Of a stretch of 64,000 nt of DNA, positions 12,633 through 24,504 are shown one piece after another. Where the stretch lies: the NCBI RefSeq assembly GCF_031143425.1, contig NC_090450.1:168199486-168263485 (forward strand). The letters run 5' to 3'. A program made the position numbers and the translations under genes. The notes under the pieces were generated by a model. It searched no databases. It saw only the letters and a program-made list of their open reading frames with translations, and was not told the DNA's origin. The stretch's first letter is position 1; each line of letters opens with the position of its first letter. The DNA is from Pleurodeles waltl (lineage: Eukaryota > Chordata > Amphibia > Caudata > Salamandridae).

Positions 12633-15419
12633 GTTCCTATCTTTTTTTGGCAGAATTATCCTTAATTAATAAGCCCATATTTTCTTCCTTTCGGGTTGTA
12701 TTCAACCTGAGGCCTCCATGTAATTCGATATATTTAATGAACCAGCTGCTCTCATGACCGACCATGCTATCCTGGTCTATTGACTTACTTGGTACGCCCC
12801 CTCCATCTTTTTTTTCCATGAGACTTCCACTTAAATGATTCATTGGCCCACTCCCTAGATGATTCTTTTATTTTCTGTTGTAGATATCTGGTGCTCACTT
12901 TCTGTCCTAATGATGACCTGGCATTAAAATGAAGGTTAAATGCTGTAGATCACAGAGATCTATAGTCTCTACTCCTTATTATACAAAGAATTACTTGATT
13001 AAAAAGGAGTCGTATATCTTTTTACCCTTTCGTGATGCACTGTTTTGTCACCTGTCACTAGACATGTGTGTAAGCTCTTGAGTTCTAAAAGATATAAAAA
13101 TATTGAAATATTATTTATTTCATTGCAAGAACAAATTGCCAAATAATTGTTGCTGTATAGTTCTCATGAATAAGCCAAGTATCAATGTGGTTAGAGTTAT
13201 ATATTTTCAGAGAGCAATTAAAAATAACCTTAAAATTTAAAAATCCTATATGGTCTCAAGGCTCTAGATAGAGAATAGTGTATGTGTTTTCTTGATCAAG
13301 AGCATTGTGAACCACTGTTCCTAATATTCATGGACAGAGTTAATGGCAAAACTAATAGGTCAGAGTTACCTGGCATATACAGTACAATATGGCTGGAAAT
13401 GCTATGTGCAGGATTCTTAGTATTTTAGCCTCATCGATGGCGTTGCACAATTGTGACCAATTTAAAAAAATGATACATTCACAATATTTAGGCATTTTCA
13501 GAAGGTAGTTGATGCTCTCTACAGTAAGTCATCTTAGATTCTCTTAATAAAAGCTTCCATAGCATGCCCTCTGTCCACTCTTTTCTCCCTTCTCTCCAAG
13601 GTTGCTTTTTAAGAAGTCCCGGAAAGACTGATGTAGAAGTGGCGCAAACAGAAATCTGGCAAGAGCAACATTCAAATGCAACTGATTATATAGTTGTGCC
13701 CAACATTTTCTGGCAATATTAAGGTTGTGCACTATTTAATTTAATTTAATTTAATTTAATTTAATTTTATTTAATTTTATTTAATTTTATTATTTTGAAC
13801 AATCAATCTGATAATGAGGAAGGTGAAGCAGGCCAATCATTTAAGTGATCTTCATTTTATAATATTTGCACCACAAAATCCTGTCACTTAATCACGTCAT
13901 GACCATATTAGGGTCAGACTTAAAGCAGTGCTTGCATCAAGTACCAGCCCAATGAATCTCACAGGGTACCAACCACTGTTGAATCCCATTCTCACTAAAA
14001 CAGCAGATATTAGAGCCTAAAGGTGACAATTAATTAAGAAACAAAAAAAGCCCTAACTGGAACTAAGAATGCAGGCCGGAAAACATGTCATTGTTATGTG
14101 ATTTTATGAAATTGAACATGCCGTCCCTAGTCTGAACTAGCATATGATAGGAATAATAATATCAAACTGCCTTCAGGCATAGGTTGTTAAATTAAATGAA
14201 GTGCTCACTGCTGTATGAGCACCATATTTTGATTGTACCCAAAGGTCCACGTTATGATCAAAATTGGATTAGTATTGGCCCTGAGTGGTACCCAGAGGTG
14301 TTCAGAGGAACAGACAAATGATCTGTGAGGTGCTGTTAACATTTTATCCTGATATAATCAATGTATTAGAGAAGATTTTACAATGTCTGCTACAAAATTG
14401 TTATTGGACACGTCACATCAATTTAAATAGTGGCATTAACATGGGGGGACAAGTCAATGGTTTCTGAGTATCTTATGTGAGTTGGGTGCACAAGTTCTAA
14501 ACAAATCACTGGATCCAGTCTAGATTTGATAAAAGTGAAGACCTGTTAAATAGGATTGATGACATCTTAATAAATATAATTTTTATAGCACACTTTTCTC
14601 TTGTAAACGTTTTCCACGGGGGTACATACCCTGTTATTTCTTTGTCTGACTCTTGGTAGCATTTAGGGCCTACACCAATCCAGTAAAAGCTCCACCAATG
14701 TGCACTGTAATTAATCCAAATAGATGTACTAGGAGATAGTTTACCACTTTTCACATCACACACACCCCTCAAACAAAGGATTGTGTTTGCACCCAAAAAG
14801 AGAAACAAGAAGGCACATAAGGCTGTTCTGGTATTTTACCTGTTGCTTAGCAGTATTATAACACTACATCTGTACATGATAACATACTTGTCATAAAATA
14901 TGGTTTGGTCCTCACAGTCCAGGGCAGATCCGGTTTACACAGTCATCAATTTCTGTTCACATTTTCTTCTTTATTTTATTCTGCACTGTGGCTTATGGGC
15001 TTTGGAATAAGCATGCCAATTAGGGCAGCAAGAATCACGCTACAATGTCATTGGACATCATGTCATTGTGAAAAGGTAAAGCAAGCATGTGCCACTTCTG
15101 CCTTCTTGTGAAAATGTATGGGTTTAATTAAAGAGCTGTTGGCAAAATATTTTCAGGAGATAAAAAGCCTTTATTGAACACCAGTTGAGTTGTTTCTCGA
15201 ACACTGAATATGATCTTTTTATTCCTTGATGACAGTGATGAAGAACAGCCCCAAGGGCAACCTTATCTTTTATTTCATTGACACATTTTATACATTCGAC
15301 CACACTACTCTGCGCTTTTCACATCAAACTGTATTAGTTGGTGCACTCATGAGTTGTAGTCCATATAAATGTAATCCCTTGTATAAACTGTCCAGCATCC
15401 TATCCTTTGAGATGACTTT
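12633..15419. other. Intergenic, no gene seen
   Basis: Apart from the TTTAA pentanucleotide array, no exon or recognisable transposon protein is visible. Confidence 0.45.
13731..13793. repeat. (TTTAA)n microsatellite
   Basis: About seven pure TTTAA units grade into TTTTATTTAA variants. It is a simple sequence repeat with one-base drift toward its 3' side. Confidence 0.95.
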
Positions 15420-16011
15420 GGGGGTGATTCTGAGACTGGCGGGCGGCGGAGGCCGCCCGCCAGTTTTCCCCCGACAAAATACCGTTCCGCGGTCGCAAGA
15501 CCGCTGAGGGTATTTTGAGATTTGCCCTGGGCTGGCGGGCGGCCGCCAAAAGGCCGCCCGCCAGCCCAGGGCAAATCTACCTTCCCACGAGGACGCCGGC
15601 TCAGAATTGAGCCGGCGTAGTGGGAAGGTGCGACGGGTGCTGTTGCACCCGTCGCGTATTTCAGTGTCTGCTAGGCAGACACTGAAATACTACGTGGGGC
15701 CCTCTTACGGGGGCCCCTGCAGTGCCCATGCCATTGGCATGGGCACTGCAGGGGCCCCCAGGGGCCCCGCGGCACCCCCTACCGCCATCCTGTTCCTGGC
15801 GGGAGACCCGCCAGGAACAGGATGGCGGTAGGGGGTGTCAGAATCCCCATGGCGGCGGAGCGGGAGGATTCTCCCGAGCAGCGGAAAGTCGGCGGGAGAC
15901 CGCCGACTTTCCGTTTCTGACCGCGGCTGAACCGCCGTGGTCAGAATGCTCGAGGGAGCACCGCCAGCCTGTTGGCGGTGCTCCCGTGGTCGGTGACCGA
16001 GAATGACCCCC
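15420..16011 (+). mobile_element. Chain-of-hairpins DNA element, long copy
   Basis: The ends are inverted: GGGGGTGATTCTGAGAC at the left, and the right end read backwards begins GGGGGTCATTCTC. They are flanked by TTT at 15417-15419 and 16012-16014. The interior is tiled by consecutive palindromes at 15435-15464 (13-bp stem), 15476-15516 (imperfect), 15518-15578 (27-bp perfect stem, 7-nt loop), 15579-15629, 15630-15655 (11 bp, 4-nt loop), 15656-15690 (16 bp, 3-nt loop), 15709-15759 (24 bp perfect, 3-nt loop), 15773-15837 (31 bp perfect, 3-nt loop), 15882-15913 (14 bp) and 15954-15985. It is GC- and CpG-rich, unlike its AT-rich surroundings, so probably recent. No transposase is encoded. The open frames on both strands mirror the palindromes and are not genes. 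Assignment to a PIF/Harbinger-mobilised family is inference. Confidence 0.85.
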
Positions 16012-18683
16012 TTTGTCTCCTTCTAGGAGCCAATGTGAGGACCAAAACACTACTTGTCTGTCTGGGAAAATATCAGATTTTTTTAAGTTCGATATTCTCC
16101 TACCTCACACTGCATTAAGCTCTATGGAGTAGCCCTTCTTTGAAATACATCATAATATGTTTTTTTAATATGTTTTTTCAGCCCTCCAGCCACCTATTAG
16201 CCTATAATTGTTCACACCCAATATGACCCCAATGTAGTCCATGCTGGCCCTGACAAATGAGGAAATATCCAAACTCACTTATTCCACTCCCAAGTGGATT
16301 CTGGACCCCAGAGCAGGCATATTTCTTTATGTGAAGACACCACACTAGTGGACTGTACTTTGGGAAATTTTATGCCACTATTCCCCTGCTTACAACCCTG
16401 TAATGTCTGTGTTTATACTGCTTAGAAGCTACCACAAAAACAGTATTCGGTGTATAATTCAGATAAAAATGCCACTTAAATAGTTATATCATCCATGGAT
16501 TGACCTAATTTCCTTTTCTCTGCCAGCCTCTTGTTTATCTCTTCTTTAATGGATACATGGGTAACATTTTCCGTTGTGTCAACTACATATCACGAAGTAG
16601 CCGGGTCTGAGACTTGGAAAATGCTAACATATGATTTCTTCTGCATAACCTGTATGGCTATAGATACATTCCAGGCTTGGGTTTATTGAATACATGATAG
16701 CAATTTACTTGTAGGTACTCCATTGACATGGGTATTTACCCCATTCAGAAAACTAGCCAATCTGTTAGTGAGTTGTACAAAGCCTATGTAGGCTCCCCAA
16801 AGCCCAGTCTGTAATTGCTGTGAAAAAACACAGTAGGATTTAGTCATTAATCTATGTATCTAGTGTTTGAAATCAGAAATTGAATGTTAATATTTCAAAT
16901 ATAATTGTGTGAAATGAAAATATACTTAGCAGGCATATTTACATACTTCCAGGAAATCCGTGCAGGATTGCAAGTGCCAAAAGATGCTACTTTCTGCCCT
17001 TCAGTAGAAGTTATTTTGTTTCCAAACTAAGACCAATGTCAGTGAATCTGTCACTTCAATGCAACCGAATGGGTGGTTGGTAAACCTCAAGAATTACTAG
17101 GTGAGGAAAAAGAGGACTACACATCTTACTTAAGACAGGCCACAAAATTCAACATCTGTAATGATTAAACATGACCACAAAAGTCACAATGTGGACAGAG
17201 CACAAAAGTGGGACACCAAAAGAAGGAGAACGTGCCTTCAAGGCTGAACATTGACATTTTTTCCTACCTCTATACAGCACTGTAATGCGTAGCAGATATG
17301 TATATTATACCACAACTCTAACATTATGATGGGCTCCTTCGGTCATGTGTCAGACAGAATCTGGACTGGACTATACAGTCTGATTTGTTCTTGCCCACAT
17401 GTTCAGTTCTACCATCATTGAGAAGTATGTCTGTGTTAATAGTGGATAGAATGGATTATTTGCTGTAGAGTATTTTGCCAAGAACAATAAACATGTTTAG
17501 AAAGCTCGCTTTTTATGTAATGTACCAATATAGGGGTACACTTGTCAAAAAGTCCAGATGACCCTTTTTGGTTAACAGGGGCTTACTTTAATAATACCAA
17601 GTGCTCTATTTGTAGTAGTGTGGTCATGCAGCATAGCCTTATCAGAGCAGAGTGTTGAGCATTTGTTGTACACACAGAGTCAATAAATGAGACACACACT
17701 CAAAAAGAAATCCGAGACAAATTTAGAAAAATAACATAGATTTTTATATAATATTAGACACCAATATCATCAGAATCAGGTAAGTACTTTCAGAGTTAGG
17801 GTTTTTACAGTAAAATAGTAAAATGCACAAATAGCTGTTTCTGAGACATGAGCCTCGAATGCGGTATGTTATCCTAGGTAAAAAAGAAACACATACACTG
17901 CTTTCATATAGTTTTGAACATTTCTTGAGGGTGCCTTTTGGGACTTAAGGTGCTTAGGGGCAAAGGTCCAAGAAACTACATGCAGTTCGGTGTTACCTAC
18001 CCTGGTGAGTCCAGGTGCAGATGTGCTGATCACTTTTGTAGCCTTGAGGGCAACGCGTTAAAGTCAATGGCAGGATACCTGTAAAAGAAATCCTGCAAGT
18101 AGGGACTTGGAGTCAAGTCAGGCAGACCCGAAAGGGAGGCTTGGGTCTTGAGGGTCTCTGGGGCAAAGGGACAGCATTGGTATACATGAATTTGAGCTGT
18201 GAGGCTTGTTTTAGGTGAAACTAGGAACTCTGGGTCAGGAATATGCCCTCTCTCCACCAATAATTGTCATATAGGGTTGAGGTCACCCAGAGCTAAGTAG
18301 GGCATTGGCTACTACCCTAAACTCCCATAAACACCCCTAAATTCGGGTATTTAGGAGGTTCTCTGACACCAGGTATCCAGAGTTGTCTACTTGGGAACAG
18401 AAGAAGGACAAAGAAGAGCATTCACTGTGAGAACAGAGGACTTACCCTGAACTTGGTGCCAAACCCTACCTTACTGCATGGCACACTGTGAGTGTGCCAT
18501 GTTGTGTTTTCAGAATAGTTTGCACCGTTTCACTTATTACATGGGGAAGAAATTATGGACTCAATTTAGATATTACATCATACTTCACAGATCTTTTCAC
18601 ACCATAATATTCTGCAAACTAAACACAATGAATTTGTTTTACATTAAGATCCTTATTCAAAAAGTGAAACACAATACTATCTT
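16012..18683. other. Intergenic, no gene seen
   Basis: No exon or recognisable transposon protein. The part from about 17700 to 18470 has the texture of an old interspersed repeat, but no ends or relatives were found within the window. Confidence 0.4.
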
Positions 18684-19573
18684 GGGCCCATACTTATACT
18701 CTGTTTGCGCTGAATTAGCATAATTTTTTTACGCTAACCTAACTCCATATTTATACTTTGGCGCTAGACACATCTAGCACCAAAGTTATGGAGTTTACAT
18801 CATTTTCTGGAGGGGAAAACCTACCTTGCGTCAATGAGATGGCAGGTAGGCATTCCCGTCCAGAAAAGGACAATATGGCTTTTGCACCATATTTATCTCC
18901 TGTGCTAAAATCCAGCACGATGGGATGGGGGCCTTAAATAACGGCGCTAAGCTTGCTTTGCGCCATTATTTAACGCCTGGGTCTGGACAGGCATAAGGGG
19001 ACCTGTAGGCAAATTTCCATGGTCAGAAACAATGGAAATTGCCCACAGGTGCCCTTCCCTGGCCCCAGGGACACCCCCTCCACCCAACCCACACCAGGAA
19101 GTCAACTAAGGATGGGAGTCCCATCCCAGGTAAGTCCGGGTGAGTATTTTAATTGTTTTTCCCAACACCCTCGGCGGCCATGACGGCGCTGGCCCCAATG
19201 GCCATGACCAGGGGACATTCGTCCCCTGGGCATGGCCAGTGCAGTGGTGGGCATGGCTCCTGTCTTTACTAAGAGCTGGAGCATGTCCATGTGGGTTTTG
19301 CGCCAGAAAATGGCGCTACACTGCTTAGAGGCAATTTTTCTGTCTCTAAATAGTGTAGAGCCATAATGTGGCACACAAGCCCCGGTTCCCCCTACGCCAC
19401 CCCGGCCATGTTAGGGTCCTTTCCAAGGATGCTAACAGGGCCTTAGTGCCGGCTAGCGCCATTCCATAAATATGTCCCCCGGCCGGCGTCATGGAATGGC
19501 GCTAGCCCCCACTATACTTTGTGATGCAAACCTGCACTAACCTAGGTTTGCATCAAAAAGTATAAATATGGCC
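18684..19573 (+). mobile_element. MITE family A, copy 1
   Basis: It opens with GGGCCCATACTTATACTCTG and closes with AAAAGTATAAATATGGCC, which are inverted repeats. Internal landmarks are shared with the copies at 21147, 23220 and 49810: CCATATTTATACTTTGGCGCTAG, an ACCTTGCGTCAATGAG block, GGGGACCTGTAGGC, CATCCCAGGTAAGT and GGACATTCGTCCCCTGGGCATGGCC. Former palindromes such as the TTGGCGCTAGACACATCTAGCACCAA segment are partly decayed. CTT occurs at both borders (18681-18683 and 19574-19576), but the exact ends are ambiguous. No coding capacity. Confidence 0.75.
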
Positions 19574-19576
19574 CTT

Positions 19577-21143
19577 AGTCTTTAAATGGATGTGTTGCTC
19601 TCTTAAGTGCCCAAAATGAAGTGGGAAAAAATAAACCTTTTGGTCTTACTAAGAAAATACCAGGTTTCTGTAAATCACAACAACACATTAGACCTTAGGG
19701 GTGTTAACAGCAGCGCCCCTCCTTTGAAATATAGTACATATTCACCTATCAATGTCCATACATAATATGCCCCCGTGGAGTCCGTCTGGCCTGAAAACCG
19801 AGTATCTATCTATTAACACCAGTTTCTCTCTCTAGTAGGATCTGGACTTCGGTACAGAATTTTTTTTTTTTTAAATACTTCAACGTAGTGACTTTAATAG
19901 AGATTTTTTTATTACTGCTTTAATATCTTCCTTCTTCTCACTGCTTTAATAATATCTTAATGCGCCTATTTGTAACTATAGCAAAAGTTGCATCGAATGT
20001 ATAACACCATAAAAATGTAATTTAATTACTGGTATCTCATTGGTTGCCCCCCTTTATTTCCTTTTATCTATTTGTGCCTATCACATCTTCAAGTTACCTG
20101 TTCTGTGTCATCTATTATATTAATCTGTTGAACATTTTAAAATTAATGGTTGCTCTGAGTTGCTAGTGTCAAATGTATTATGTGTAAGGAACAAGGGAAG
20201 GGTGTCCTTATTTGGGTAGGCAAACAATAATTATGACTTATTAGTAAAAACGTGTCTAGAGATATTAGTACCCAGAAGTGAGATTTAATCATTCAAATAG
20301 ATACATGGGCAAACCATAAGATTGCTTTGCTAACATTTTCCAAGTTGCTAAGAAATGTAGTGCAGGCTTGCAATGACAAAATGATACTGCAAGTGTTATT
20401 AAGTAATCATTTTTCCAAATTGTGGCAAAATGATAAATACATTCTAGGGGAAACCATCTTGGAGAGTTGGAATGTGGAGTTACAAAATTAGAATTTGCAA
20501 ACAACATCGAAGACAGCTTGTTGACTAGTCTATTCAGGGTTCGGATTATGTAATCTTTTCACAGTTTGGCTAGTTTTGCAACTTTGCCAATCTTTGCCTT
20601 TCAAAAAACGGATAACTTTGTACTCCCCAAAGTGTTGCTTTGGAGTGTTTACAGAGTGTCACTATATATGAAATGTGGGCAAATATTATCACATTTTAAA
20701 ATGTATACTTGCTGAGGAAAGTCTTTGCAGCTTTGCAAACCCTTGCCCTGTATGAAAGTAACAATCACGAATGCTGAATCACCAAAATGTTTAGATGTAG
20801 CAGAAGTGAAAATGCATCACAGATGACATCACAGATTTGACCCAGTAATCCGACTCCTAGCCCCTAAATAGCCTCTTATTGGCTGCTGAGGGGTTTGCAG
20901 AAGGCAAAGGGATAAAAAGTGGACGATGTAAACATACCTGTTAGCATTCTGTGCACTTTCTGTTCCTTCAGCTGCTTTCATGACTGCTCAAAAGAGGGGT
21001 CGCAAAGACAGTGTCATGGCCAGCGAAGGTCAAGTAAGGATAGCAGCTGTGATCCCTTGACAGCCCTAGTTGTCGTCCGTCGTAGCACTCTGCTAGTTCA
21101 ATCCAATGTTGCATCTCCTAATGCAAATGCATCTCTAAAAATA
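19577..21143. other. Intergenic, no gene seen
   Basis: AT-rich sequence with a T run near 19859-19873 and no recognisable exon or element. Confidence 0.4.
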
Positions 21144-21146
21144 TCA

Positions 21147-22065
21147 GGGGCATATTTATACTCCGTTTGCGCCGGAATTGCGTCGTTTTTTTTGACGCAA
21201 TTCCGACGCAAAACTAACTCCATATTTATACTTTGGCGTTAGACGCGTCTAGCGCCAAAGTCCATGGAGTTTGCGTCATTTTTTAGCGTGGACACCTACT
21301 TTGCGTTAATGATATGCAAGGTAGGCGTTCCCGTCTAAAAAATTGACTCCGAGGCATGTGCGCCGTATTTACACTCCCGGGCAAAATTCACACCCGGGAG
21401 TGGGCGGGTCAAAAAAATGACGTACGGCCGCTTTTGCACTGTTTTTTAGCGCCTGGAAAAGGCAGGCGTTAAGGGACCTGTGGCTCTGAAGGAGCCCAGA
21501 GGTGCCCTCCCATGCCCCCAGGGACACCCCCTGTCACCCTTGCCCACCCCAGGAGGACACCCAAGGCTGGAGGGACCCATCCCAGGGACATTAAGGTAAG
21601 TTCAGGTAAGTCATTTTTTTTTTTTTTTTGTGGCATAGGGGGGCCTGATTTGTGCCCCCCTACATGCCACTATGCCCAATGACCATGCCCAGGGGACAGA
21701 AGTCCCCTGGGCATGGCCTTTGGGCAAGGGGGCATGACTCCTGTCTTTGCTAAGACATGAGTCATTTCTATGTGGGTTGGGAGTCGGAAAAAATGGCGCA
21801 AATCGGGTTGAGGCGAAAAATTTGCCTCAACCTGACTTGCCCCATTTTTTGGCGCCCAAGCTCCATATCCCCCTACGCCGGCGCTGCCTGGTGTACGTCA
21901 TTTTTTTTCACGCACACCAAGCAGCGCCGGCGGCTAACGCCGGCTAACGTCATTGATTAAATACGGCGCCCGCATGGCGCTTCAGAATGGCGTTAGCCGG
22001 CGCTAATTTTTTTGACGCAAAACTGCGTTAGCGCAGTTTTGCGTCAAAAAGTATAAATATGGCCC
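21147..22065 (+). mobile_element. MITE family A, copy 2 (best preserved)
   Basis: Inverted ends GGGGCATATTTATACTCCG and AAAAAGTATAAATATGGCCC are flanked by TCA at 21144-21146 and 22066-22068. It keeps many CpG dinucleotides and intact palindromes: the arms CGGAATTGCGTC and GACGCAATTCCG near 21171-21205, the near-palindrome TTGGCGTTAGACGCGTCTAGCGCCAA near 21232-21258, and AAAACTGCGTTAGCGCAGTTTT near 22018-22039. This suggests it is the youngest family A copy here. No transposase. The 3-bp duplication and G-rich termini fit a PIF/Harbinger-type non-autonomous element, which is inference. Confidence 0.85.
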
Positions 22066-22068
22066 TCA

Positions 22069-23216
22069 GTGTCCGTGGGGCAAACCCCACACAGTACAGT
22101 GCAATGTATTTTCAAAACTAGCCTCCAAAAGGCGACTACCAAGGAAGTACAATGGACAACATAATACATAAACAGAAATACCTCGAGATGTAAGCATGTA
22201 TTGGAGAGTAACAACTGTTGATTAAACATACACAGATGAAAAAACGTTTCAATAAAAGGAATGTGTAACCATCTACAAGCCCTCCATGCTTAACCTGGAA
22301 AGATACTTCAATTGGTGAAGGTATATTTGAGCGCCAGAGCCAAATTTTGATTGCATGTAACCTTATGGAAACCTGAAAATAGCCTTCCACCAATGAATGG
22401 CTGAAAAACCAAGTAGCCACCCTGTTTCACATCACCTCATTCGGAGGATAGAGGGAGGGTGGTGGATTCGATGGCAACGCCTCCACTGACTCTTCCATCT
22501 GGTGCATAATGAATCAGTGTTAGTTCAGCCGAAACTGGGGATGGATCAGGCACCTGATTTAAGTTGACGGTTCTGTCTCCAATTTAGGTGGTGTCTCCAC
22601 GGAAGAAGTCTGGCATAAAATGCATGTCAGTTTTCTTGGAACTGCAGTTAGGTGTCCCAAAAGTATGTAGAGAACCCTCATCACAAGTAAGAGATGCCTG
22701 TAATGTGGATAACATCGCACTGTGGCACATTTGAACTACCCACAATTGCTGCTGGCCATTCCACCAAACCGCACATGAATGGTGGAAAAGCTGTTCCTGG
22801 ATTTTTCCTTGAGTATGGTCTTGTCATGGCAGAAGAAGCCACCTCGAAGAAAAAACCCCAGCAACCACAGTGGCCATGTCTCAGGCTGCCAGATCTTCCT
22901 CGTCTATTCTTGATGAAGGTATTTTCTTCTCCACACTAGGGAATGACGGATGCACGATGCATATCCTTAAATCAGACAATTTGACTGCTGCCCTTGCAAA
23001 GTGAAGGAGTAAGCAGATATAAATGCAAGCAAAATCGAGTACATAAAATAGTTTGGAAAGCCAAGTGCACAAATTACGAATTAAAGAGTGGCTAAGATAT
23101 CTAGGTCTCTTTAAGGAGTCAGTCTTTGACATCCAGCAGCCTAAAAGAAAGTCCATATTATAGCTATACTACCACCTTTTTACCGAGTTCCATGATTAGT
23201 GATCTTAGTAGGACAT
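22069..23216. other. No gene seen
   Basis: No exon was recognised. Short open stretches exist on both strands (for example minus strand 22440-22690, interrupted by a stop), but they match nothing I can name. Confidence 0.35.
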
Positions 23217-23219
23217 TTA

Positions 23220-24007
23220 GGGGCATATTTATACTTTTTGGTGCAAAATTGCACTAATGCAATTTTGCATCAAAAGGTTTTGCACCGGCTTGCACCATTC
23301 TTGAGTGCCAGCCAGGCACCATATTTATGGAATGATGCAAGCTGGCTCAAAGTGTAGGCTAGCGTTTAAGAAAATGATGTTAGCCGGGTGGGGGTGGCAG
23401 TATGGGAGTAGGGGTTTTTGCACCAAAAAATGATGTTAGGCAGATTAGAGTAAAAAAATAAAAGACTAACCAGCCTAGCGTCATTTTCTGATGCACAACC
23501 ATCCATACCACATGGCTCCTGTCTTAGAAAAGACAGGAGTCATGCCCACCATCCCAATGGTTCCCCTGGGCATGACCATTGCTCCCAGTGCCATTTAGGG
23601 GGGCCAATTCAGGGCCCCCAATGGCACTTGAAAAACAAAATGCATACCTGTACGTACATATTCTTACCTGGGATGGAGTCCCCCATTTTCTGCTGTCCCT
23701 CTGGTGTGGGTGGGGGTGTCCCTGGAGCCTGGGGAGGGCGCCTGTGGGCTTATTCCATTATTTGTCCCCCCCTCCCTCCCATGTGTGATTTTAGCACAGG
23801 GGGATAAATATGGCGCTAAGGCCTTGGAGTCATTTTTTGCACTGGAACGCCTACCTTGCATTTCATTGACGCAAGGTAGGTTTTCACATCCAAAAAATGA
23901 CTTTAACTCCATAACTTTGGTGGCAAAGTATAAATATGGAGTCAGTTTTGCATCGAATTTGCGTAAAATGACACAAATTCGGCGCAAAACAGGTATAAAT
24001 ATGCCCC
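23220..24007 (-). mobile_element. MITE family A, copy 3 (inverted)
   Basis: The ends GGGGCATATTTATACTTTTTG and GGTATAAATATGCCCC are inverted and flanked by a perfect TTA duplication at 23217-23219 and 24008-24010. The diagnostic CCATATTTATACTTTG module lies at the right end on the opposite strand, so this copy is inverted relative to the others. Many CpG sites have become TpG or CpA. It lies only 68 bp from the short chain-of-hairpins element. Confidence 0.8.
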
Positions 24008-24075
24008 TTAGTGAGGCTGTTGTAGGGTTTCTTCAATTTTACAACATTTTCAAGATTGGTTCGCATAGAGATTGA

Positions 24076-24401
24076 GGCGGTCATTCTGACCCTGGGCATT
24101 GCAGGGGCCCCCGTAAGAGGGCCCCTACATGTATTTCACTGTCTGCTGCGCAGACAGTGAAATACGCGACGGGTGCAACTGCACCCGTCGCACAGCTTCC
24201 ACTCCGCCGGCTCGATTCCGAGCCGGCTTCATCGTGGAAGCCTCTTTCCCGCTGGGCTGGCGGGCGGTCTGAAGGCGACCGCCCGCCAGCCCAGCGGGAA
24301 AGTCAGAATTACCGCCGCGGTCTTTCGACCGCGGAACGGTAACCTGACGGCGGGACTTTGGCGGGCGGCCTCCGCCGCCCGCCAAGGTCAGAATGAGGGC
24401 C
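24076..24401 (-). mobile_element. Chain-of-hairpins DNA element, short inverted copy
   Basis: The termini GGCGGTCATTCTGAC and GTCAGAATGAGGGCC are inverted, and a perfect TGA duplication flanks them (24073-24075 and 24402-24404). Read on the minus strand, it carries the same hairpins in the same order as the left half of the 15420-16011 element, then stops after a truncated GGGGCC module. Principal stems on the + strand are 24131-24165 (16 bp, 3-nt loop), 24244-24302 (26 bp perfect, 7-nt loop) and the GGCGGGCGGC / GCCGCCCGCC pair near 24358-24386. It lacks the additional hairpins found in the long copy. No coding capacity. Confidence 0.85.
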
Positions 24402-24504
24402 TGAATGTATCTACACTATGTCAGTAGTGGGTATCAATTTAGGCAAACAGGGGATCTGCTGGGTAGCTTGTAGCAGTCATATTCTTTTAATTTCCTCCTC
24501 TTCA

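Noticed and set aside
13731..13793. CRISPR-like or regulatory array
   Set aside because: Pure pentanucleotide simple repeat without spacers.
15607..16050. Open frames on both strands in the hairpin element
   Set aside because: Mirror-image frames caused by palindromes and high GC, with no domain.
22440..22690. Minus-strand stretch reading NRTVNLNQVPDPSPV-like text with GRVSGGVAIE
   Set aside because: Protein-like in texture but interrupted by a stop and not recognisable; could be an old processed copy or transposon piece, too weak to annotate.
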